Below are positions 56,840-64,000 of a DNA stretch of 64,000 nt, in pieces. Position 1 is the stretch's first letter. Each line of letters begins with the position of its first letter. The stretch covers positions 17,032-81,031 of the forward strand of contig NW_026570488.1 in NCBI RefSeq assembly GCF_019649055.1, written 5' to 3'. This DNA is from Paramacrobiotus metropolitanus. Taxonomy: Eukaryota > Tardigrada > Eutardigrada > Parachela > Macrobiotidae. The position numbers and the translations under genes were made by a program. The notes under the pieces are model-generated. The model had not been told where the DNA came from and made no database searches. It saw nothing but the letters and a program-made list of their open reading frames with translations.

Positions 56840-57990
56840 CCAGTTCAAACTGTCCGTAAACGACGGGGCCGCGATGCTTATTTAAAAGATAGAATAGCAG
56901 TGCTGTCGTAAAGCGTCTAAGGGGCTTCGCGGCCCCGTCGTCGGCGCTAATGTACTGTACGTCATAACAACGTGACGCTATCAATTATGGACAATCCTAC
57001 CACGTTGTCCTTACCACGCACAACGCAGCACTGGGACAAGCAATGGTGTGAACTATAAACGGTGTTCCGTGTGTCAGTGAAATGAATAATATGTCGTATT
57101 ATATGGCAGACCTGCCAATCGCGCTCGGCACGCTCACAGGGTAAAGGTCACGCTTCCGTGCATGGACTTGGATTGTGTTGAAGGGCGGAAAAGTGTTTTT
57201 GTCTGCGCATACACTTAGAAATACTGGGAAATAATTCTTTCGATTAACGCTTTAACAGCCGCTCAAAATTACGGTTTTATATGCCTTCATTAATTAAAAT
57301 TCCTGTTAAATAAGGATTTAACTGGTTTCAGCGCTGCTCCGCTTGTAAGCGTTATGATACAACATACAATGTACGACAAAGAGGTTGAACCGATCAGTCG
57401 GTCCGCGGTTCAAAATAACCTCAACGACACGCCACCACTAAAACTTGACGCTTACTCACTACTTTCAGACGCTCTCGCGCTCCGTGAATATCAAAGTGCA
57501 GCTATACTAGTTGCATATCAAAAGGTGTAGAAAAAATTTTAAACTTTTGATACTAAACCTGTGGCTGTTTATATGAACAGCACAAATTCTAGCCATTTTG
57601 CTTTCTCGTAGGCACAGTATAGGATCTGTGCGCATAACCGTTTGGCTTGCAATCAATGCTTAAGTCTATGGGAAAGCAAAATGGCTAGAATTTGTGCTGT
57701 TCGCCATAAACAGCCACAGGTTTAGTATCAAAAAGTTTAAAATTTTTTCTACACCTTTTGATATGCAACTAGTATAGCTGCACTTTGATATTCACGGAGC
57801 GTGAGCGTCTGAAAGTAGTGAGTAAGCGTCTAAGTTTTAGTGGTGGCGTGTCGTTGCGAGGTTATCTTGAACCGCGGACCGAGTGATCGGTTCAACCTCT
57901 TTTTGTCGTACATTGTAGTTACGTTTGTTGACGGAGGGATTTCTGCTTACTCTGCTTACACCAGCCATGATTGTCAGGAATTTCATTGGG
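56840..57990. repeat. Interspersed repeat, copy C (with nested 549 bp foldback)
   Basis: Carries ACGACGGGGCCGCGATGC (56859), GGCCCCGTCGTCGGCG (about 56930), CGCTCGGCACGCTCAC (57120), GTAAAGGTCACGCTT (57142) and TTAGAAATACTGGGAAATAA (about 57214) in the same order as copy A. It resumes after the nested element with GTTACGTTTGTTGACGGAGG (57920). Interrupted at 57367-57915. Confidence 0.7.
57367..57915. mobile_element. 549 bp TA-flanked foldback element nested in repeat copy C
   Basis: Left end CAATGTACGACAAAGAGGTT; the right end reversed is CAATGTACGACAAAAAGAGG, identical but for two added A. Arms of about 240 bases (57367-57605 and about 57675-57915) pair almost throughout, around a 70-base loop. 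TA flanks both ends (57365-57366, 57916-57917). Copies A and B of the host repeat run across this site without it. Non-autonomous, no coding frame. It shares the terminal CAATG with the element at 10894-11461. Confidence 0.85.
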
Positions 57991-58921
57991 TTAATCTCAG
58001 TACGACATGTTACAACAGTCCACACCGTGAAACACGAGTTGCGCGAGACAGCTGCTTGTACGACAATTATTTCACTTTCTGCAAAGCGCGTCAGTTGCGC
58101 GGCACAGCGGCGTACAATATACAGTATAATATATGCAGTAACGCCGGTAAGCCATCCAGAGAGCCTTTTTGGGAAATGCAGTCATGCGCTCTTGGTCCTA
58201 TATTTCCGGATGAATTTGCCGTTAGCGCCAACCGATAAGTATTGATTTTCTTCCTTTCTTTTCCCAAACTTTCGACGTACCTGTCATAACCTTTAGAATC
58301 GTCGGTGAAGTAGCAGTTTTCGGACATGGAAACTTCTGCCAACTGAATTAATATTCATTATGGCAGAAGTGTCTCCAAATGGAAAAACCCAAATGCGGTG
58401 CCACCGCCACACTCACACCACTTTGACGATCACAGTAGGCACAATCGCTGCTGACGCAGTACAGCTTGGAGCTATTAACAGCGAGCGTTAGCGTAGATTA
58501 TCGGGCACCTGGTTGAGGAACGCCGCGCCGGCGCCGGCGCTCGCCTAGAATACGTTGATCGCTCCGGCAGTGATCAAGGAATGCTGTGCGAGCGCCGGTC
58601 AAACTTCGGCTTACAGTTTGAGAACGAGTCTTGACGCAATAGGTAACGCCATCGCGGTTTCCCCCACAACAATGTAACACTGTCGAAACCGGCTGGAAGC
58701 GAAAGCGCCCGTCGTCTGCGTCGGGCAGGGCAGCGTGAAGAGACCCGTCGCGATCAGGCTTACTGTGCTCATGTCTGTCAAACCATGGTACCGGAACCGG
58801 CACATGGCTTCACACCGGTCGTGTCCATCCCGATGAACACGGCCGGTTTGGAACCCTGTGTCTCTGATTTGCCGCGTCCCAACCGACAAGCACGTACAAG
58901 GTCCACCAAGAAAATTACTAT

Positions 58922-59130
58922 GTGACAAGGAAACTCGCCAGTGATCCCGATAACGTTCGCGCGCTGGGAGCGCTCCGCCGGGGGACGCTTGCCGATTGTG
59001 TACTGCTTCCGCTGGACGACATGCTGACATTGGACTCTTCAATCATACATCCTATCGGATTCCACGAGGTATCTACAGCAGCGTTACGATTCATCCAGAT
59101 TCCTGCCCGCCAGAAAGAAGGCGCCGGCCC
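58922..59130 (+). other. Protein-like relic, possibly part of a gene
   Basis: In one plus frame, GC-richer DNA encodes DPDNVRALGALRRGTLADCV, LLPLDDMLTLDSSIIHPIGF and HEVS. The DSSIIHPIGFHE piece faintly recalls the end of an MBT repeat (D-S-x-x-I-H-P-V-G-W-C-E), but the rest of the fold is not visible. No splice-bounded gene could be built. Confidence 0.2.
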
Positions 59131-59339
59131 GCCTAACAACGGCCCATGTCTAGTAAATATCTATATTGTGCTTGTACATACATGGCAGATATTGTACAAA
59201 TTAGTCGTCGCTCAAAGTGAGTTTGTGGCTGCAGAGTACGCGGCAGTCGCCAGGAGACGGGGTCATAGCCACACACACAGCAGACTTACCGGCACAAACA
59301 AATACGGCCTAACAGGTACTAATTAACAAACTACTGCCT

Positions 59340-60870
59340 TTTTGTGCAAGTATCTAGCTTTTACATATAAGTATAATGTTTATTTTATTTTACTTTTACA
59401 GCGTTTTCCTATTCCGTCCTTGTCCGCAAATTGCGTACACAGGCGCACTGCTTAGTACCTAATTAAAACATGCACCCGTGTCCGTTCTGGCATGCACAGG
59501 CTACCACGCTAAACCATTGGGCTCCATATGAGATCAGTAACCCCTATGGCCAAGCGTACGTATTTTTGCTTAGCCACACCACTGCCACTTTTAAAACACA
59601 AAAAGGTGTACTGCTGTGATTAATTAGTCGAAGTGAATTTGAATATTATGCAATATTAATCACTTTGAGATTGTGATGCAATGCGGCTGACCCCTGTTGT
59701 GCCCTTGGCGAACACTGCGAACGATGCGAATATGGGAAAACGATGTGGGATATATTTATCGTTAGTACCAATATTATATACTTGTATCTGTACTGCAGTC
59801 GGCTGGACACATTATTGTAATGAAGCCAATGGCAAACCCCAGCACTGTACAGTAGGTTACGTACGTATGTTACTGTACAGTAGGTTGAGAGTTTTAGTGG
59901 TTGCTCATATAATATTATTTATACCGCTCATACGCTTTGGTCGTACAAATGAATTTTAATACTAATTGTTATTTAGCAATAATTCATTTATACAGATCAC
60001 CGCACGATATTGTACGTGTACGTTGCCGTAGTGCACATGCTGTGGGCCTCAGGTTTACGCTTAGAGTACAGCTTGTATACTCGTTCAGTTTTATATTTTA
60101 TTCGCTTTTCTGGTAACAATGTTCAACTTAGATTATTTTAAAAATCATTGCTGATTGGTTCTAATACTTAGATTGCTAATACTTAGATTTTGGTAACGCT
60201 CTTAAATTATTACTTGGTACAGTACTTGGTGGTTGTAGTGCGTACGTCGTTATCACTTCTATTAAGGTCCCACCTACATTTTCAGCATTCGCGCGTATTC
60301 GCCAGGTTCGCCAAGTTCGTGTTAAGGTTACAAGATTAAAACGTATCCAGGATACAATAACTGTTACAATTCTGGTACTTAAATACGTTCAACTTAATGA
60401 AAACGGAATTAGCAATAGAAGGCAGCATTACTGATATACCGTACTCTAACACTGTTTCATCCATGACTACGAATGCCGTAAACAACTGTACCCAGATCGG
60501 CGGGACCGGTTCATTTGTGACCACCTACTTCAGGGACCAATCACAATTGAGATGATTTCCACTATGCACACTGCGTGGTTCTTCGAATTCCTCAAGTACG
60601 TACCATTTACCTTCCCGTTTATTGCTTATGGGATTTGGCCCGGTACGTAGCACCAAATTTGTATACATGCACGGCAACTTTCGCTGTCGCACACTCTTAA
60701 ACACTTTTTTCCATTGCTTTATGCCATTTTGTAGCCAAAGGACTTGTATACGTAGGCGTTAAATCCGTTTGCGCGCGCAGTTTGAATAGCATCGGATTCG
60801 GTTCATAATCAGACTTTGGTACTGCTCCGCGCGTTTAAATTTTTGGAATTTTTTTTCATTAATAATTACG
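59340..60870. other. Spacer without supported genes
   Basis: AT-rich DNA. Isolated sequences related to the tandem repeat at 60.88 kb occur near 59690-59740 (GGCGAACACTGCGAACGATG) and, inverted, near 60290-60320 (ATTCGCCAGGTTCGCCAAG). Confidence 0.5.
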
Positions 60871-60879
60871 AACCAAATG

Positions 60880-61335
60880 CGAAGGCTGCGAATGTAGGGA
60901 AATCTAACCCGGCATATCGTTGGGTATGCTTACAAAGACTGACCTTTAAAGTACCTTTAGCGAACACTGCGAAGGCTGCGAATATGGGAAAATCAAACCC
61001 GGCATATCTTTGGGTATGCTTACAAAGACTGACCATTAAAGTATTGCTGGGTATGCTTACAAAGACTGACCTTTGGAGTACCCTTGGCGAACGCTGCGAA
61101 TGGTGCGAAAATGAGAAGATCAGAACCGGGATAAATACAGTGACCGCAGCAGCCATTTTGGCAAACTGTGGGAATAAGAGAATATACGAAAATCAGAATC
61201 GGCATATTTACAGTGGCCGGAGCAGCCCCCTCGGCGAATTGTGCGAGTGCTGCAAATATGAGAAAATCAGATCCTGGATATATAGAGTAACTTCACAAGC
61301 CAAATTGGCGAACTTTGCGAATGCTGCAGGGTCCT
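60880..61335. repeat. Tandem minisatellite, about 87-base unit
   Basis: About five diverging units, each containing GCGAA(CACT)GCGAAGGCTGCGAATATGGGAAAATC, an AACCCGGCATAT block and, in the first three, GGGTATGCTTACAAAGACTG. The first two units differ at only a few positions; the third is truncated and the last two have lost the final part. It can be read through in one plus frame, but repeats of this kind often do so by chance. Confidence 0.8.
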
Positions 61336-61940
61336 GATAATTTAGGTCTGACCAGCAAGCTAATCTCAACAATTCTCTTGTAATCGGCAACGCCCTTACG
61401 CCCATACTATCGTCACCGACTGGCTTTTTCAGTGGCTGCTGTAAAAACCGAAAGACTCATAAACGCTAATATTTACAGACGAACCCACATTAACTCAAGA
61501 ATGCATTGCATCTGATGCAATAATTATGGTTTTGAAATGCGTACGTCATTTGCGTAGGCTACATATATGGGGTTACTGATCTCATTCTTTACCAACCATT
61601 GTACGAGTATTAAACTAGTTAAAGGTCGACAAGCTACTGCCTGCATCTGACGGTTGCGGGTGGCGGCTGGTCATCTGCGAGCCTAGTACGATTAATTGGC
61701 CGCAGCGGATAGTGTTCTCACGGGATTCAGTGCTGGGAAATCCAGCGTTCTGATAGCGCAATACACAGAGACAGCTACGGCTAAGCATGGGGTTGCAGTT
61801 GCTACGAGCACAAACCCATGGATAACGTTAGCTATAGGGCAAGGAAACGGAATATGAACGCAGCACAGTTCAGCGCTCCGGCTCGGATGTATTGGTTTCC
61901 GGTGGCGCTGCAGACGCCCTGCCCGGCCGGCCCTGTCTGC

Positions 61941-63434
61941 TGGCCACGCCCACGTTCTGTCGAGCGCCACTCTAACGGCAGGGGATAAAAGGTGGCAATG
62001 GCACCTGCCTCTGGCAATTGCCACCGGCAGTGGCAGTTGCCACTACGTGTACTGGCAAGCGATAAAACGTGGCAACTGCCGGAATCTTGAGATGACATGG
62101 TTCTTGAGATGACATCTGCCGTTCAACGATAATCTTCATACAAAATAGCTAGAAATTAATGTAGAACGCAGTAAGTTGCCTTTGTACAACGAATCTCTGG
62201 CCTCTTAAACTGTGGCGTAGTATAGCAACCATGTTACTAGCGTATGGTCATCAGTGTGAGACCATCAGTGTGTGTTGGGTCGAGCTGCAGTAAAGTACGA
62301 AGTCGTGACATAAACGTAAGAACAGCGCATATTACTCCTAGTGCGAAAAGTGCAGGAACGCTGTTAAGTCGTAAGTGTCCCAGAAAACACCCATTAACCA
62401 ACGACATTATTATACGGAATCCGATAAGTTGGTGTCTCATGGTAAACGCAGGGTAGCACAAAAATTGGCCGTTCATGCGGTGAAACATCGCCGATCTTCA
62501 CGAATCGTACTACAATTATGGAAAACCTAGTCCATTAATGAATGATTAAACTCTTCTGTCACTTGCAGATAAACACGGCTTGCATCAGATATGTCTAATA
62601 AACTATACGGGAGCCAACGAAGTCGTATCGGTAAATGCTTTTCTGCCACAGTGCACACGGACTGCCTCAAGAAAACAGAGCTGCTGATACAGGCAGCGTC
62701 TCAAAAAAAGTCTCAAACGTCTCAAACTAAAAGCTTTTGTTTTTACTGCACAATTGTTTAAATCTCCAAAAACTGACTAAGTGACTTAAAGTGACTAAAA
62801 GAATAACTAAAAAAACTATTGAGAATAATTAAAGTTGAAACCAAATGATCCAAGGGCCCCTGAGCCACTACTGCGGCGAACGCACTGCAGACATAATGTC
62901 AGGCGATTATTGTTCGGTTACGAAATGGGACGCATGGGACAGCGACCGCCCTGATCTCGACGGTGGCAGCCCGCACTGGATTGGGCATTCAAGTTAAAAC
63001 CCGCCCAAACTAGCTAGACCAAGACAATGGCGAGCCAAAGGACGGCGCGAGTATTTCCCAGGCACAAGTAGCTCGTGTTCAGAACTGTGAACGTTCGGTG
63101 GCACCTAGTTGTTGTGCCTGTGGATAACGTAGCCGTAGTAGCTGACAGGTGTGACAGCCCACAGATTGATTTCTCTGTTTCATTTTTTATCGATTTTTTT
63201 CATATCTGGAGGTACGATGGATGAACCGTATGTAGGCCTTTACTGCACTAGCAAGTATACGAGTACAATAACACACGTATAGCCATATCTTAGCAGTTGC
63301 CAGTTTCCACTTTTTATCACTTGCCAGAACGCATAGTGGCAACTGCCACCGCCGGTGGCAATTGCCAGTGGCAGGTTCCACTGCCCCCTTTTATCCCCTG
63401 CCCATTCTAACGCAGCGCAGTGGCGGTGTGGCCA
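61941..63434. mobile_element. 1.5 kb element with about 130-base terminal inverted repeats
   Basis: The left arm (about 61941-62086) and right arm (about 63293-63434) are inverted copies sharing GGGGATAAAAGG, TGGCAATTGCCAC, GTGGCAACTGCC and TGGCCAC. Within each arm there are further local palindromes built from TGGCAATTGCCA and GTGGCAACTGCCAC. The 1.2 kb between the arms has no convincing gene. No target duplication could be fixed. Probably a non-autonomous DNA transposon. Confidence 0.7.
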
Positions 63435-64000
63435 CGTTCAGTCATCGCTGACGTACAGTACGTACTGTTTTCGCCGTCGATTAGATCTTTCGGCAGCGTT
63501 GCGTTCGTTTCAGAGTGACTGTTGGCAGCTGCATGCGACCCTGCTTTTCACTCGACATCATCGAGTACAGACTGTAATCCGTTCTTCTTCGCAGTTCGCA
63601 GTTGCAGAAATTCCTCAGTATTGCTGGATAGAACAGTACTTTGGCGTGCAGAATTGTTGTGCCATTTCCAGTGGGATGGTCCGATGGTGAGTTGAATTAA
63701 GGTGTACAGTACTTACAATTAAGGGACATTTTCGGACTCAGCATCTCTGGGTCGCAAATTCGGGACTTAACTGGAGCAGCGCGCTCTACTGCTTTTCTCA
63801 AGCAGCATTAGTTTTAGTTTTGCTGTTGTTAAAGGAAATGCTACGGCTGTTTTGAGTACGTTACCTTTTAATCCGAGAGAGGAGAAAGGCTTTGATTGTC
63901 TTTTAATCTTTAAAATTGTAACTATCAAGTAGTGTACAGATACGAGCGCTTGCAGTTTTTTGCTATGGGCCTTCTCCAGTTAAGTCTCGAATTTTACGGC
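63435..64000. other. Right-edge spacer
   Basis: Nothing supported is visible in the last 560 bases. Confidence 0.4.

Noticed and set aside
58922-59130. MBT-repeat protein
   Set aside because: Only a short piece (DSSIIHPIGFHE) resembles the family; the aromatic cage and DGWD block are not visible.
1-64000. CRISPR arrays, operons or other prokaryotic features
   Set aside because: The DNA is eukaryotic: spliced genes, poly(A) signals and no regular short spacer-repeat arrays.

Overview
The window is nuclear DNA from a multicellular animal. It holds intron-rich orthologues of CNOT4, PIN4, NOVA and PAAF1, a nine-exon rhodopsin-class peptide GPCR and a secreted immunoglobulin-domain protein. Exons are strongly GC-rich and use GT-AG splicing, while introns and spacers are AT-rich. 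The TATA plus TCAGT initiator in front of the Ig gene suits an invertebrate. The lineage cannot be fixed from sequence alone; an ecdysozoan such as a tardigrade or arthropod is a guess.

Layout: (1) 1-12.6 kb, minus strand: a decayed Ty3/Gypsy-type LTR retroelement with a very large Gag (coiled coil, capsid-like region, CCHC knuckle), aspartic protease, reverse transcriptase and a truncated RNase H. An unexplained open frame with a CxxC pair runs off the left edge, and a TA-flanked foldback element sits in the leader/LTR region. (2) 12.6-17.4 kb: gene-poor, with one degenerate inverted repeat. (3) 17.4-20.9 kb: CNOT4 (-), divergent from PIN4 (+, 21.8-23.1 kb). (4) 26.8-33.1 kb: GPCR (+), convergent on NOVA (-, 34.0-38.7 kb). 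NOVA is divergent from PAAF1 (+, 39.4-41.7 kb). (5) 43.2-45.8 kb: Ig-domain gene (+) with a recognisable core promoter. (6) 46-64 kb: repeat-rich DNA with no intact gene. It contains three copies of one interspersed repeat (two carrying nested TA-flanked inserts), a tandem repeat, a 1.5 kb inverted-repeat element and a decayed F-box-like gene.

The conserved genes are not an operon. CNOT4 (mRNA decay/ubiquitin ligase), PIN4 (prolyl isomerase), NOVA (splicing regulator) and PAAF1 (proteasome assembly) are independent housekeeping or regulatory genes in head-to-head and tail-to-tail pairs. Exon coordinates were worked out by hand from splice sites and phases. In every reconstructed gene the exon phases close, except for a single-base discrepancy in CNOT4, PAAF1 and the Ig gene, and a compensating pair in one NOVA exon. 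Most of these lie in short G/C runs, which points to homopolymer errors in the consensus rather than dead genes.

No clearly new biological system was demonstrated. The best leads are the unusual retroelement accessory proteins, the TA-flanked foldback families with nested insertions and near-empty sites, and the orphan GPCR.
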